Source: Chitinophagaceae bacterium
GTDB lineage: Bacteria > Bacteroidota > Bacteroidia > Chitinophagales > Chitinophagaceae
Length of the DNA: 41,957 nucleotides
Assembly (NCBI GenBank): GCA_947454235.1
Contig: CANGIY010000028.1
Coordinates: 1 to 41,957, forward strand
Direction: 5' to 3'
Below the pieces are notes generated by a model. The model had not been told where the DNA came from, searched no databases, and worked only from the letters and a program-made list of their open reading frames with translations. Position numbers and translations under genes: made by a program. Positions within the stretch are counted from its first letter, which is position 1. The number at the start of each line of letters is the position of its first letter. This document shows, one piece after another, positions 8,359-18,413 of the stretch.

Positions 8359-9048
8359 CTATTGATTGATAGATTTATTCAGTTTAACCACTATTTGTTG
8401 CTTTTCCAGGGTCACAACAAATGAGATGTATTGCTCAGTTCCTGATGTCAATTTCACCTTGGCTATGTACTCTACTGCAACCCCCGATTGATCGGGTATC
8501 GTTAAATCGGAAATTGTAGGTGACTCTCTTTTATAAAATTCAGCAACAGCCCATTCATATAACTTGGGGTGTTTCTCCTGCAAACCCTCGTTGCTTATCA
8601 CTACGTCTTCAAATTGACCTTTATCCTTATATTGATTTCTACCCGAGAGATAAATGTCTTTTTCCTTGTTTGAATTACTAACGTCAGATTGTTGATACCC
8701 AAAGTACTTTAATGAATCCCAAATACTGGAATTCATCAAGTATCCATAACAACTACCCAGATCATCGGTGTAGAGTAATGTCCTGTTTGATTTGATTATT
8801 TTTTCGAGGTGCTCGGTAGCAATGTCAGCAATTGAAAGAAAGTTATACTGCAAAATAGCTGCACGCACCACCGAATCTTTATTGAAAATGATGCCACCTA
8901 CCCGGTTATACCGTTCGTCAGGGTTTGGTTGCTTAATGGCGCGTTCATTCCCCGGAGGCAATTCTGAACCTTCCTCATCTTCACCACACCCCGTAAGCCC
9001 CAAAATGAGCATTGAAAAAATCAGCAATCTCTTGAATAAACTTTCCAT
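8359..9048 (-). CDS. Hypothetical lipoprotein
   Basis: A 229-residue protein with a lipoprotein signal peptide (LILGLTGC; Cys at about 21), then an acidic and Pro-rich stretch (GEDEEGSELPPGNE). The remaining 180 residues look like a mixed alpha/beta soluble domain with no motif I recognise. A Bacteroidota-type -7 box lies 18-25 bases before the start codon. It is divergent from the GT-C-like membrane protein gene. Function unknown. Confidence 0.78.
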   Translation of the reverse strand: MESLFKRLLIFSMLILGLTGCGEDEEGSELPPGNERAIKQPNPDERYNRVGGIIFNKDSVVRAAILQYNFLSIADIATEHLEKIIKSNRTLLYTDDLGSCYGYLMNSSIWDSLKYFGYQQSDVSNSNKEKDIYLSGRNQYKDKGQFEDVVISNEGLQEKHPKLYEWAVAEFYKRESPTISDLTIPDQSGVAVEYIAKVKLTSGTEQYISFVVTLEKQQIVVKLNKSINQ

Positions 9049-9065
9049 AAAAGCCTAATTAGTTA

Positions 9066-9073
9066 CAAATATA
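9066..9073 (-). promoter_or_regulatory. Candidate -7 box for the lipoprotein at 8359-9048
   Basis: Reads TATATTTG on the minus strand, an exact match to the Bacteroidota TAnnTTTG consensus, 18 bases before the ATG. No clear -33 TTG at the expected distance. Confidence 0.5.
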
Positions 9074-9176
9074 GTTGTTTGCAATCGTTGTAACACATTC
9101 AGGTGAGTTAACTCTATCTGGTATATATGCAACACACTTCACAAACAAAACTAAATTCAGGTTAAGCCATAAAAAG

Positions 9177-9184
9177 TATATTTG
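9177..9184 (+). promoter_or_regulatory. Candidate -7 box for the GT-C-like gene
   Basis: TATATTTG fits TAnnTTTG exactly but overlaps the TTG start of the open frame at 9182. Either the real translation start is further downstream, the message is leaderless, or the box is not used. Confidence 0.35.
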
Positions 9185-10987
9185 TGCGTGCACTCTCATC
9201 AAAAAAGTAAATGGTCGTTATATGCCTGCCTGTTTGGGTTTGTAGTAATGGCATTTACTTCTTTTGTCTTTTACCCACGCTGGAAAAAAACAGGCACCGA
9301 AGCTACAATATCATACGATGTTTCGGGGTATTATTGGTACCTACCCTCCATCTTCATTTACCACGACCTTAAAGGACAAGGTTTTAAAGAAGCAGTGCGC
9401 AACAAGTATGAAATGACACCCGATTTCCAACAAATGGTGCAACAACCCAATGGAAATTATGTGATGAAATACACCGCGGGTATGAGCACCCTCTACCTGC
9501 CGTTTTTTGCTACGGGGCATGCTGCCGCTCAAATATCCGGCGCACCTACCGATGGTTTTTCGGCGCCCTACCAGTTTTTTATGCAGTTAGGTGGCTTGCT
9601 GGTGGCCATTTTCGGTCTTTGGCAGTTTAGAAGACTACTATTAATTTTTTATGACGATAAAGTGGTTGCGGTCAGCATTTTATTGATGGTTATTGGTAGT
9701 AATTACCTGCCCTATGCATCCATTAATGCCTCAATGACACATAACTGGTTGTTCGTTTTGTACGTGTTACTCATACTCACAACCATCAGGTTTTACGATA
9801 CATTCCAAGTAAAATATGCGGTTTACATTGGGCTTTTAGTAGGCTATGCAATCTTCATTCGCCCTTCCGAACTCATTGCTTGTCTTATACCCTTGCTTTG
9901 GGGGCTTGAAGACATAAAACCTGCTACAATTCTTGCACGCGTCAGGTTGTTGTTCAGTAAATTCAAATTGTTTGTTGTTGCTGCCTTGTGCGCAGTTGCC
10001 ATTGTTTCGCTGCAACTTGTTTACTGGAAATACGCGTCCGGGCATTGGCTGGTGTACAGCTACGGCGATCAACACCTCTACTTCCGCTCACCCAATTTTT
10101 ACAATTATACACTCAGTGCCCAAACAGGTTGGTTGCGTTATTCACCCATCATGGTACTGGCGTTTGTAGGTTTGTTTCCTTTCCTGCGCAATGGCAAGAA
10201 CAAGGTCGCTGTTACTGTGTTCTTCCTGTTAAACTACTACGTTGTTTGTTCGTGGAGTATATGGTGGTTTGGCGGTAGGGCTATGGTGCAAAGCTATCCT
10301 ATACTCATGATGCCCTTCACCGCACTTATTGATGTTGCATTTTCCAAAAAATGGTTGTGGGCTGTACTCACTCCTGTTTATGCACTTTTCTCATACGTTG
10401 CTATCTGGTTTTTGTACCAAAGTCATGGTGGTGGGTTGTACGAAGCCAACACAATGACCGATGCCTATTTCAATAGAGTGATAGGCAGGTGGTCAGTACC
10501 TCCAAAGTTCAAGTTTCTTAAAGACCAGACTGAAGTTTTTGATGGTACTCAAACCAGCAAACAACTGGTTTTTGAAACCGGTTTCGAAAACGATACAGCC
10601 AACGTCACCACCGATTCAGTTATTTCCGGCACTAAAAGCATTTTAGTGAGTCCCAAAAACAAATACGTCACAGCAGCTACTTTTAAATGGTCGAATAACA
10701 TTCAAAAATGGCTGGAAATAAGCGCCGACTTTAAAACCGACCATTCAGAAAATGACGTTTGGAAAATGCACGAACTTATTGCTGATTTCTACTTTCAAGG
10801 CAAGCTGCGTAAAACGAATATGATTCGCGTCAATCGTGATATTGGCGATTGGGAAACCAAACGGCTTCCCATGTACGCCCACCTCGACACAGTTCAGGTT
10901 GATAGCGTTGTTGTAAAGCTATACTTTGCTGAAAATATCGATATCATGCGTGTAGATAACCTGAAGGTTTATTCCTTCAGCGAATAA
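9182..10987 (+). CDS. Polytopic membrane protein, GT-C glycosyltransferase-like
   Basis: A protein of about 600 residues. Ten or so hydrophobic segments lie between residues 13 and 420. The first periplasmic loop contains ISYDVSGYYWYLPS, where an Asp sits as in GT39/ArnT-type enzymes that transfer sugars from polyprenyl-phosphate donors. The last 165 residues (about 435-601) form a soluble beta-rich domain resembling a carbohydrate-binding jelly roll. A role in decorating cell-surface glycans is inferred. The start is uncertain: no ATG precedes the first helix, TTG 9182 and GTG 9188 are the options, and ATG at codon 23 would cut the helix. The gene converges on methylmalonyl-CoA epimerase with a gap of only a few bases. 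Confidence 0.72.
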   Translation: MCVHSHQKSKWSLYACLFGFVVMAFTSFVFYPRWKKTGTEATISYDVSGYYWYLPSIFIYHDLKGQGFKEAVRNKYEMTPDFQQMVQQPNGNYVMKYTAGMSTLYLPFFATGHAAAQISGAPTDGFSAPYQFFMQLGGLLVAIFGLWQFRRLLLIFYDDKVVAVSILLMVIGSNYLPYASINASMTHNWLFVLYVLLILTTIRFYDTFQVKYAVYIGLLVGYAIFIRPSELIACLIPLLWGLEDIKPATILARVRLLFSKFKLFVVAALCAVAIVSLQLVYWKYASGHWLVYSYGDQHLYFRSPNFYNYTLSAQTGWLRYSPIMVLAFVGLFPFLRNGKNKVAVTVFFLLNYYVVCSWSIWWFGGRAMVQSYPILMMPFTALIDVAFSKKWLWAVLTPVYALFSYVAIWFLYQSHGGGLYEANTMTDAYFNRVIGRWSVPPKFKFLKDQTEVFDGTQTSKQLVFETGFENDTANVTTDSVISGTKSILVSPKNKYVTAATFKWSNNIQKWLEISADFKTDHSENDVWKMHELIADFYFQGKLRKTNMIRVNRDIGDWETKRLPMYAHLDTVQVDSVVVKLYFAENIDIMRVDNLKVYSFSE

Positions 10988-10994
10988 CAAAACC

Positions 10995-11402
10995 TTACTT
11001 GATTTCCTGGCACAGCTCTATCAGCACGCCGTTGGTTGACTTAGGATGCAAAAAACAAACCATCTTATTGTCAGCACCCTTGAACGGTGCCTGATGAATC
11101 AGTTCAAAACCAAGAGCAGCCAGCCTTTTCATTTCAGCCTCAATGTTCTCTACTTCAAAAGCAATGTGATGAATACCCTCGCCTTTTTTCGCGATAAACT
11201 TTGAAATGGCACTTGAGTCGTTAGATGATTCCAACAATTCTATCTTCGATTCTCCGGTCTGAAAGAATGCAGTTTTCACTCCTTCACGCTCAACTGCCTC
11301 TGTTTTGTAGCACGGCGAGCCTAACAATTGTTCGAAAAGCGGAATAGAAACACCCAAATCCTTTACAGCAATTCCAAGGTGTTCGATTTTAAGCATTTGC
11401 AT
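10995..11402 (-). CDS. mce: Methylmalonyl-CoA epimerase
   Basis: A 135-residue protein of the glyoxalase/VOC fold, the usual length for this enzyme. It interconverts (R)- and (S)-methylmalonyl-CoA in the propionate/succinate route. Metal ligands are visible: His8 (KIEHLGIAV), Gln48 (FFQTG), the HHIAF motif at 78-82 and Glu129 (LIELCQ). ATGs occur at 11402 and 11396; family alignments favour MLKIEHLG (11396). The mutase genes are not in the window. It is divergent from iscS. Confidence 0.93.
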   Translation of the reverse strand: MQMLKIEHLGIAVKDLGVSIPLFEQLLGSPCYKTEAVEREGVKTAFFQTGESKIELLESSNDSSAISKFIAKKGEGIHHIAFEVENIEAEMKRLAALGFELIHQAPFKGADNKMVCFLHPKSTNGVLIELCQEIK

Positions 11403-11444
11403 ATTGGTTTTACTAATAGTAATATTTGATGCAGAAATTCACTA

Positions 11445-11479
11445 TTTGACGCTAAAGTAAGACTTCTTCCGTAATTTTG
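11445..11479 (+). promoter_or_regulatory. Candidate iscS promoter
   Basis: A TTTG at 11445-11448 is followed after 23 bases by TAATTTTG (11472-11479), an exact TAnnTTTG. The spacing is slightly longer than usual. It lies 35 bases before the iscS ATG. Confidence 0.5.
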
Positions 11480-11513
11480 ACATATTAATTGAGTTTGTAA
11501 GACGAAGAGAAAA

Positions 11514-12734
11514 ATGGATTTGAAACTGCCGATTTACCTTGACAATAACGCTACCACACCCATGGATCCCAGGGTTTTGGAAGCAATGATGCCTTATTTT
11601 GTAGAAAAATTTGGTAATGCAGCCAGCCGCAACCATGCCTTTGGCTGGGTTGCAGAAGAGGCAGTTGATTATGCACGTGAACAAGTTGCAAAATTGATTA
11701 ACGCTGACCCGAAAGAAATCATTTTCACATCGGGAGCAACCGAAGGCGATAACCTTGGTATCAAGGGTGTATTTGAAATGTATGCTTCTAAAGGCAACCA
11801 TATTATCACTTGCACTACCGAACACAAAGCTGTGCTTGACACTTGTCACCACCTCGAAAAGTTGGGTGCAAATGTTACTTATCTTCCTGTTCAAAGTGAC
11901 GGTTTAGTCGATTTAGGTCAACTTGAAGCAGCTATCACCGATAAAACCATCCTCATTGCTATCATGTACGGTAACAATGAAGTTGGTGTTATTCAACCGG
12001 TTCGTGAAATCAGCGCAATTGCCCGTAAACACGGTGTGCTTTTCTTCACCGACGCTACACAGGCTGTAGGTAAAATACCAGTTGACGTACTAGCTGATGG
12101 AATTGACCTTATGACTTTCAGCGGTCATAAAATATACGGACCTAAGGGTGTAGGTGCACTTTATGTAAGGCGTAAAAACCCTCGCGTGAAAGTGACGGCT
12201 CAAATGGACGGCGGCGGCCACGAAAGAGGTATGAGAAGCGGAACGCTGAACGTACCCGGCATTGTAGGCCTTGGTAAAGCTTGCGAATTGTGCATGCACG
12301 AAATGGAAGCAGAAGGCAAACGCCTGAGCGTTTTAAGAGATAAACTCGAAAATGCACTCCTCCAAATCGAAGAAGCTTATGTAAACGGAAACAGAGAACA
12401 TCGCCTGCCACACACTTGCAACATCTCATTTAAATATGTTGAAGGTGAAGGCTTGATGATGGGCTTCAATAAAAATATCGCACTATCAAGTGGTTCTGCA
12501 TGTACATCAGCATCATTAGAACCATCTTATGTGCTTAAAGCACTGGGCCTTGGCGACGATTTGGCGCACAGCTCACTCCGCTTCGGTCTCGGTCGCTTCA
12601 CTACCGAAGATCAAATTGACTATACGGTTAAAGCAATCACTGACACGGTGAACAAGCTAAGGGAAATGAGCCCGCTATGGGAAATGTACAAAGAAGGCAT
12701 TGACCTTGACTCTATTGCATGGGCACACCACTAG
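11514..12734 (+). CDS. iscS: Cysteine desulfurase IscS
   Basis: A 406-residue PLP enzyme matching the IscS/NifS family along its length, beginning with [13 protein letters not shown]. The PLP Lys is at about 206 ([10 protein letters not shown]), the PLP-stacking His region is [10 protein letters not shown], and the catalytic Cys is about 330 in [10 protein letters not shown]. It releases sulfur from cysteine as a persulfide and hands it to the scaffold. The iscU gene follows after 39 bases and iscA further on, giving the order iscS-iscU-iscA; no iscR, hscA/hscB or fdx is present between them. Confidence 0.96.
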   Translation: MDLKLPIYLDNNATTPMDPRVLEAMMPYFVEKFGNAASRNHAFGWVAEEAVDYAREQVAKLINADPKEIIFTSGATEGDNLGIKGVFEMYASKGNHIITCTTEHKAVLDTCHHLEKLGANVTYLPVQSDGLVDLGQLEAAITDKTILIAIMYGNNEVGVIQPVREISAIARKHGVLFFTDATQAVGKIPVDVLADGIDLMTFSGHKIYGPKGVGALYVRRKNPRVKVTAQMDGGGHERGMRSGTLNVPGIVGLGKACELCMHEMEAEGKRLSVLRDKLENALLQIEEAYVNGNREHRLPHTCNISFKYVEGEGLMMGFNKNIALSSGSACTSASLEPSYVLKALGLGDDLAHSSLRFGLGRFTTEDQIDYTVKAITDTVNKLREMSPLWEMYKEGIDLDSIAWAHH

Positions 12735-12773
12735 TCATCACAATCAACAAATCAAAAAGAAAAACACACTAAA

Positions 12774-13187
12774 ATGGCATATTCAGAAAAAGTTATCGAC
12801 CACTACAACAATCCTAAAAACGTAGGTACACTCGATAAAGCAAAAACAAATGTAGGTACAGGACTAGTTGGTGCACCTGAGTGCGGCGACGTTATGCGCC
12901 TTCAAATTGAAGTAGACGAAGAAAGTGGCATCATCAGCGACGCTAAATTCAAAACATTTGGTTGTGGCTCTGCAATCGCTTCTTCATCTTTGGCTACCGA
13001 GTGGCTTAAGGGTAAAACTGTTGACCAGGCTTTGGCAATCGACAACATGGATATCGTTGAAGAGTTGAACCTTCCTCCGGTTAAAATCCACTGCTCAGTA
13101 TTGGCTGAAGACGCTATCAAAGCGGCCATCAACGATTACAGGGTTAAAAACGGTTTGCCTGAACTGGAAGCAACTAGCCACCACTAA
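12774..13187 (+). CDS. iscU: Iron-sulfur cluster scaffold IscU
   Basis: A 137-residue protein of normal IscU length. The three cluster-binding cysteines are at 37 (APECGD), 64 (TFGCGSAIAS) and 107 (IHCSVLA), with the Asp at 39 that makes the cluster labile. The LPPVK sequence (100-104) is the HscA chaperone recognition motif, although no hscA is nearby. Assembles 2Fe-2S and 4Fe-4S clusters using sulfur from IscS, encoded immediately upstream. Confidence 0.96.
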   Translation: MAYSEKVIDHYNNPKNVGTLDKAKTNVGTGLVGAPECGDVMRLQIEVDEESGIISDAKFKTFGCGSAIASSSLATEWLKGKTVDQALAIDNMDIVEELNLPPVKIHCSVLAEDAIKAAINDYRVKNGLPELEATSHH

Positions 13188-13213
13188 TCATTTTTTTCAC
13201 AGTAGTAAGTACA

Positions 13214-13242
13214 TATATTTGCCGGCTATCCATAGCGGATAG
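13214..13242 (+). promoter_or_regulatory. Candidate internal promoter and small hairpin before iscA
   Basis: TATATTTG (13214-13221) fits TAnnTTTG exactly. A few bases after it, CTATCC and GGATAG form a 6-bp stem with a 5-base loop (13226-13242). The leader to the iscA ATG is about 85 bases. iscA may therefore be expressed apart from iscSU. Confidence 0.4.
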
Positions 13243-13306
13243 GCGTGTAGTAAATAACGTAGTTCTTTAATGGTGCTTCAAAACACCTAAGTACATTTTA
13301 AATACC

Positions 13307-13633
13307 ATGATTTACGTCAGTGATAAGGCGAAAGAAAAAGTTGATCAGCTCAAGCTCGATGCGGGTTTGACTGATGAATACTTTTTGCGCGTTAGTGTAG
13401 TGGGCGGCGGATGTTCAGGTTTGTCGTACAAGCTTGACTTCGACAACGAGACCCAACCAAAAGATCAGGTCTTCGAAGATAAAGGAGTGAAATTGGTCAC
13501 CGACCTCAAGAGCTTCCTGTATCTATGCGATACAACCCTCGAATTTTCTGATGGGCTCAACGGTAAAGGTTTTCACTTCGAAAACCCCAACGCCAGCCGC
13601 AGTTGCGGTTGCGGCGACAGCTTCTCGGTATAA
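13307..13633 (+). CDS. iscA: A-type iron-sulfur carrier protein IscA/ErpA family
   Basis: A 108-residue HesB/IscA family protein. The three conserved cysteines are at 36 (GGGCSGLSY) and 100/102 (RSCGCGDSF), next to the C-terminus as in the whole family. It carries clusters from the IscU scaffold to target proteins. It lies 119 bases after iscU behind a possible own promoter, and a strong terminator follows. IscA and ErpA cannot be separated from sequence alone. Confidence 0.93.
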   Translation: MIYVSDKAKEKVDQLKLDAGLTDEYFLRVSVVGGGCSGLSYKLDFDNETQPKDQVFEDKGVKLVTDLKSFLYLCDTTLEFSDGLNGKGFHFENPNASRSCGCGDSFSV

Positions 13634-13660
13634 CTCAGTACTATCTCAATACAATATTCA

Positions 13661-13686
13661 AAAAACTCCTTCGGGAGTTTTTTTTT
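13661..13686 (+). terminator. Rho-independent terminator after iscA
   Basis: AAAAACTCC and GGAGTTTTT pair around a TTCG tetraloop, followed by a run of T residues. Confidence 0.93.
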
Positions 13687-13778
13687 GTGCCCTTTAAATT
13701 AAGACACCCCAATTTCCCTCACGACCCAAGATTTTTGTATTATCAAACGTCTTTATAGTTTAGCTAAAATTTATTTTG

Positions 13779-16022
13779 ATGAAAAATGCCATTTCAATAC
13801 TACTGTGTGTGTTCCTGCCAACAATCATAAACGCACAGGTGGTTACTCTTATTGCAGGTGGCTATTTCAAAGATGGTGGTCCCGCACAAACAGCCGTAAC
13901 TATTCCGGGAACTGTCACCTGTTACAACGGCATATTGTACTTTACTTCCGACGAAGGTATTATTTACCGAATCGAAAATGATAAGCTATACCTGGAGCTT
14001 GGCTCAAGGCTCTTTGAAAATACACCTGCTAAAGCAGACTTTACTGTTGATACTGATAAGTTTGATCTGCCAAATGCTTCATATGTTTCTGTAATTCCCA
14101 CTAAAAATGGCGAATTCTACTTTAGAGATGAATGGAGAAGTTTTGTCGCTCGTAAAACAAAAACCGGGAAAATAATACCTGTGTTGGGCAACTTTGATAC
14201 CGCTGTAAATTACAATATAGTTGAGGGAATGGCAGCTACCACCATTTCATTTTTACCAGATGACGATTTTGCAGTGGACGAAAATAACAGCATCTTTTTA
14301 AGCCATATTGGACACATCTACTCAATTGATTCCAATGGCAAATTGAAAAATTTCGCAGGCGTTGATACTTTAACTCGCGACAGTGCAACACATTTAAATG
14401 TTCCTGCAAAAACAGTGGCATTGCAAGATATTCTGGGAATGAACTTCGATTCAAGAGGAAACATTGTGGCAATTTCAAAAAATCTCGTTTACCACATCAC
14501 TCCTGGCGGCATGTTGAGTTCTTACAGATATTCAGTAGTGAGTCCTAATTCTGTGTACAAAATAGATGCCACTGTCGATACTTCTGGCAACGCATTTATA
14601 CATGACTCAAATAACATCTATAAAATAGACCAAAACGGTGTTCAGACAACTATTTTAAGTTTCCCTTCTAATAGCAAGCTCTCTGCTTTAACATCATTTT
14701 GCTGGATTACGAAAGATAGTTTCGCCTGTGTAATTACTGATACTTTAGGCACGGTGGTTTACACGTTTGGGGTATCTAAAACACCCACTTATGTTACGGG
14801 CATCAATTTATATAATCTTTTACCAGTTGGTTGGAATTCAAGGAATCTGATGCTTGGGCTACCTGTAACTAATAGTTTTTGCTTTGATCATAACTGCAGT
14901 ATTGTTGCCCCATTTAACATAAGAGATGAATTTTCTGCCGTAAAAGACATTCGAACTATTCAATTTCAGCCTGATGGTACGTTTAGTTCCATATCCTCAT
15001 TTCAGTACAATGAAATTAAGTCAAACGGAAACGGTGTCTACTTCCTGCTTGACAGAACCCACCACAAGTTCTACAGAACAGATTTTAAATCAACACCTCA
15101 ATTCCTTGACAGCGTATCAGGGATGTCCGCCACAAAAATTACTGATTGGTGTCTTACACCTAACGACGAAATACTCTACTTTTCACAATTTACAATCCGT
15201 AAAATTGACAGCAATGGAAACGACACCGTAATAGCCGGTACTGGTTACAGACTAAATACGGGCGATGATGGCGCAGCAAAAACCGCAGGTATCGCAAGCA
15301 GAAACATAGCATGCGATAAACTTGGAAACATCTATGTAGCTGACTTTGGGCTAAGCTCTTTGCATTGCAGAATCAGGAAAATTAATACCTATGGTATTAT
15401 TACCACTATAGGAGGCAAGGGCAGCGATTCGCTTGATGGTGCTTTGGCCATAAACGCTGATTTAGGAGCAGTATCAGATATGAAAATAGATACAGCAGGT
15501 AATATTTATTTCAAGTCAGGCAAAAAACTGAAAGTGATTCTTGCGAATGGCTGTGTGAAAACAATTTGCAATTCTGATTCATCAACAATACCTCCATTCA
15601 TTGATACCATGTCGGCTATCAGGTTCCCATTCAGTTCAATCAATGAGTGGAATATCGACGACAGTGGAAGAATTATTGCTGTTTCGAACTATTCAATAGT
15701 CAGTACCTTATTCCGTTTCCCGTCTCTCTATAGATATTCAGCACCCGATACAACAATCGATACTGCGTATTCTCTACAGCTCTACCCCAATCCTGCAAAC
15801 GCTGAATTGCACATCAAATATTATACTCCTAAACCCGGCGCAATACAAATGGCAATCATCGACGGTGCCGGAAGGAAAATTCAAACATTTGAAACCACCA
15901 CCACAACAGGTTTAATCAATGAAACCATTGAACTACCAAGAGGTATGCAAACCGGTGTGTACTTCCTGAAAATTGTGACACCAACAGGAGGAGATACTAA
16001 GAAATTTGCGGTGCAGCGATAG
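13779..16022 (+). CDS. T9SS protein with NHL-like repeats, tandem paralog 1
   Basis: A 747-residue secreted protein. It has a signal peptide of about 19 residues ending INAQ. The body holds beta-propeller-type repeats recognisable by IAGGYFKDGGPAQ-like openings and IYxID/IRKID closings, for example at about 10-70, 140-200 and 460-560. The type A sorting domain is the last 80 residues (LYPNPANAELHI ... GVYFLKI). It probably folds into one or two NHL-like propellers at the cell surface; the ligand is unknown. The ATG at 13779 is preferred to the TTG one codon earlier. The TTTTG directly before the ATG suggests a very short leader. Two paralogs follow in the same direction. Confidence 0.9.
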   Translation: MKNAISILLCVFLPTIINAQVVTLIAGGYFKDGGPAQTAVTIPGTVTCYNGILYFTSDEGIIYRIENDKLYLELGSRLFENTPAKADFTVDTDKFDLPNASYVSVIPTKNGEFYFRDEWRSFVARKTKTGKIIPVLGNFDTAVNYNIVEGMAATTISFLPDDDFAVDENNSIFLSHIGHIYSIDSNGKLKNFAGVDTLTRDSATHLNVPAKTVALQDILGMNFDSRGNIVAISKNLVYHITPGGMLSSYRYSVVSPNSVYKIDATVDTSGNAFIHDSNNIYKIDQNGVQTTILSFPSNSKLSALTSFCWITKDSFACVITDTLGTVVYTFGVSKTPTYVTGINLYNLLPVGWNSRNLMLGLPVTNSFCFDHNCSIVAPFNIRDEFSAVKDIRTIQFQPDGTFSSISSFQYNEIKSNGNGVYFLLDRTHHKFYRTDFKSTPQFLDSVSGMSATKITDWCLTPNDEILYFSQFTIRKIDSNGNDTVIAGTGYRLNTGDDGAAKTAGIASRNIACDKLGNIYVADFGLSSLHCRIRKINTYGIITTIGGKGSDSLDGALAINADLGAVSDMKIDTAGNIYFKSGKKLKVILANGCVKTICNSDSSTIPPFIDTMSAIRFPFSSINEWNIDDSGRIIAVSNYSIVSTLFRFPSLYRYSAPDTTIDTAYSLQLYPNPANAELHIKYYTPKPGAIQMAIIDGAGRKIQTFETTTTTGLINETIELPRGMQTGVYFLKIVTPTGGDTKKFAVQR

Positions 16023-16081
16023 GAAAAACACAATTAATCACTAACTTTAGTTTGTTTTTAACCCCCTATCTAATTTGTCCT

Positions 16082-18352
16082 ATGAAAAAAATTTCTCTCT
16101 TATCCCTTTTAGCCTTTTTATTAGGGTTATCCTTTTCAACAAAAGCACAAACAGTTACCCGTATTGCAGGTGGCTATTTTAATGATGGCGGACCTGCATC
16201 GAGCATGCCAATGCAGGTCAATCAGATTGCTTATACGAATAAACATCTTTACTTTCTCGACGTACTCAGTCAGGCAGTTTATAGAATAGATAGCGGCAAA
16301 GCGTATATGGAAGTTGGCGTTCGGGGTGTTGACAGGCTATCTCATCTCGACTCCACTTTTATGGATAGTGCAGTTGCTACTCATAAAGGCATTATTGTCG
16401 GCACATTCACCACCGATAGGCTGGGAAACATCTACTGTTTTGATGGATGGCGGAACAGAATTGTAAAAAAAGATACGCAGGGTGCGCTATCGTTAGTTGC
16501 TGGCAACGGAAAAAACAACACCACTATTCGCAACGGAATGGCTGCTACAGCCGTTTCAATAGGTGATATTACCAGCATGGCAGTCGACACTTTGGGGAAT
16601 TTGTATTATTCCGATGTTCAGGATTTGATATACAAGATCAATGTAAATGGAACCATCCAATTGATTGCCGGTGCCGACTCTAACTTGTATCGCGATTCAG
16701 TTTACAACCACGTTCCGGCGCTTAATACACGCCTTATGTATCCTGATAACCTGATTTTTGACAGCAAAGGCAACCTGATTGGGCAATCCGCACAAAAAAT
16801 ATTCAAAATAACACCCGACGGCTATTTCAGTAATCGCGCATTGAGTTTTGACTTACAGCTATCGGGGTCTATGACTGCCGATAAAAAGGGATATGTGTAT
16901 GCTGTTAACTTCGGTAAAATTTATAAAATTGATTCGTCGCTTACTGAATCATATTACACAAGTGCCATTCCAAATACCGATTACATAGGCGTGTGTTACA
17001 TATCACCCGATACTTTTTATATCAATCGAACACGCTCTAATGCCGTATCCCCTCAAATACTCACGCTTACTCAACACACTTCATTTCGTTCTCTTTACGG
17101 AATGAAAGGTATACATTCAAGTTACGATGGCTGGACGAACAGACCATGGTTTCAGAATGACTACGAAAACTACAATGAATCATACACTTGCAGTTACATT
17201 GACGATAGAGGCAACTATATTTCAACGCGCTATAATCCGGCATCAATAAAAACAGTTTCGCTTGATTCAAACAACAGAATTCATGAAGTAAATACGCAAA
17301 AATTTAGTGGCATTGTAGCTAATTCATTTCCTTATGGTCACTATTTCACCATTAGCAACCAGAAAATATATATAACTAATCTAGGTACCTATATTGAAGT
17401 GTATGCCGGCCAAAGTTCCGGGTCCGATTTAGGGGACGGAGGTCCGGCAATCGACGCATCAATCATGTCAACAGGATTTGGCGCTCTTGCCATGAACAAA
17501 AGAGGAGAACTGATCATCAATGACGAGCTTTCTATCAGAAAAATTGACAACGATAAAATTATCACTAGAATCGCAGGTCGCAATTATGCTTGTAACGATG
17601 GCGATGGTGGCCCGGCATCAAGTGCATGTATATGGGGCAAAAAAATAGCTATTGGAGCCGATAACTCGATCTATTTTATCACCAACGGTATTACCTCCAT
17701 TCGCAAAATTGACGCCAACGGCATCATCAATACCATTGCAGGGGCTGGCTCTGATTCGTCTGACAACATACCGGCAACATCGGCAGTACTGGGCGATGTA
17801 AATGATTTCGCTATAGATACATCGGGCAACATATTTTTAGCTGTTCAAGGTCAGGGTATTAAAATGGTTGACCGTGAAGGCAAAATCAGATTATTGTCGA
17901 AGAAAATAGATTCAATTGATTACGCCAGTGCATTGGTTAAAAGCGACATTGCCGATATGCAAATTCCACTTGCCATTGGTTTAGCAATCGACGACTCAGG
18001 CAATCTTTTTTTCGAAAATGCCTATTTGGGTGTAGTGAACCGTTTAAAGACATTCTACAGATTCCCTCAACCTGATACAACCAAACTCGCCTCACCATTC
18101 GATTTGCAACTGTACCCCAACCCTGCCAATAGCGAAATTCATGTAAAATGCTACACTCAGGTACCCGGGGCCGTTGATATTGGTGTTTATGATGTCGTAG
18201 GCAGGCAACTCAGCATGTTTCAAACATCTACTACCGATGGCGCGCTCGAAGCCACTATTGCGCTGCCAAGAGGCCTTCAGGCCGGCATATACTTCCTTAA
18301 ACTGGAAACGCCTTATGGAGAAGAAGTCATGAAATTTGTTGTGCAACACTAG
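16082..18352 (+). CDS. T9SS protein with NHL-like repeats, tandem paralog 2
   Basis: A 756-residue paralog of the gene before it. Signal peptide MKKISLLSLLAFLLGLSF then STKAQ; propeller repeats with TRIAGGYFNDGGPASS at the N-terminus and again ITRIAG...CNDGDGGPASS near residue 500; type A sorting domain in the last 80 residues (LYPNPANSEIHV ... GIYFLKL). The frame could open 10 codons earlier at 16052, but the signal peptide fixes ATG 16082. The seven-A run just after the ATG is in frame here. The sequence before the gene and its signal peptide is almost copied in front of the third paralog. Confidence 0.9.
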   Translation: MKKISLLSLLAFLLGLSFSTKAQTVTRIAGGYFNDGGPASSMPMQVNQIAYTNKHLYFLDVLSQAVYRIDSGKAYMEVGVRGVDRLSHLDSTFMDSAVATHKGIIVGTFTTDRLGNIYCFDGWRNRIVKKDTQGALSLVAGNGKNNTTIRNGMAATAVSIGDITSMAVDTLGNLYYSDVQDLIYKINVNGTIQLIAGADSNLYRDSVYNHVPALNTRLMYPDNLIFDSKGNLIGQSAQKIFKITPDGYFSNRALSFDLQLSGSMTADKKGYVYAVNFGKIYKIDSSLTESYYTSAIPNTDYIGVCYISPDTFYINRTRSNAVSPQILTLTQHTSFRSLYGMKGIHSSYDGWTNRPWFQNDYENYNESYTCSYIDDRGNYISTRYNPASIKTVSLDSNNRIHEVNTQKFSGIVANSFPYGHYFTISNQKIYITNLGTYIEVYAGQSSGSDLGDGGPAIDASIMSTGFGALAMNKRGELIINDELSIRKIDNDKIITRIAGRNYACNDGDGGPASSACIWGKKIAIGADNSIYFITNGITSIRKIDANGIINTIAGAGSDSSDNIPATSAVLGDVNDFAIDTSGNIFLAVQGQGIKMVDREGKIRLLSKKIDSIDYASALVKSDIADMQIPLAIGLAIDDSGNLFFENAYLGVVNRLKTFYRFPQPDTTKLASPFDLQLYPNPANSEIHVKCYTQVPGAVDIGVYDVVGRQLSMFQTSTTDGALEATIALPRGLQAGIYFLKLETPYGEEVMKFVVQH

Positions 18353-18413
18353 GAAAAACACAAATCAATCACTAGCTTTATGTTAGTTTTTAACCCCCTA
18401 TCTAATTTGTCCT

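Noticed and set aside
11442-11894. 150-codon minus-strand open frame
   Set aside because: Antisense of the start of iscS and its promoter region.
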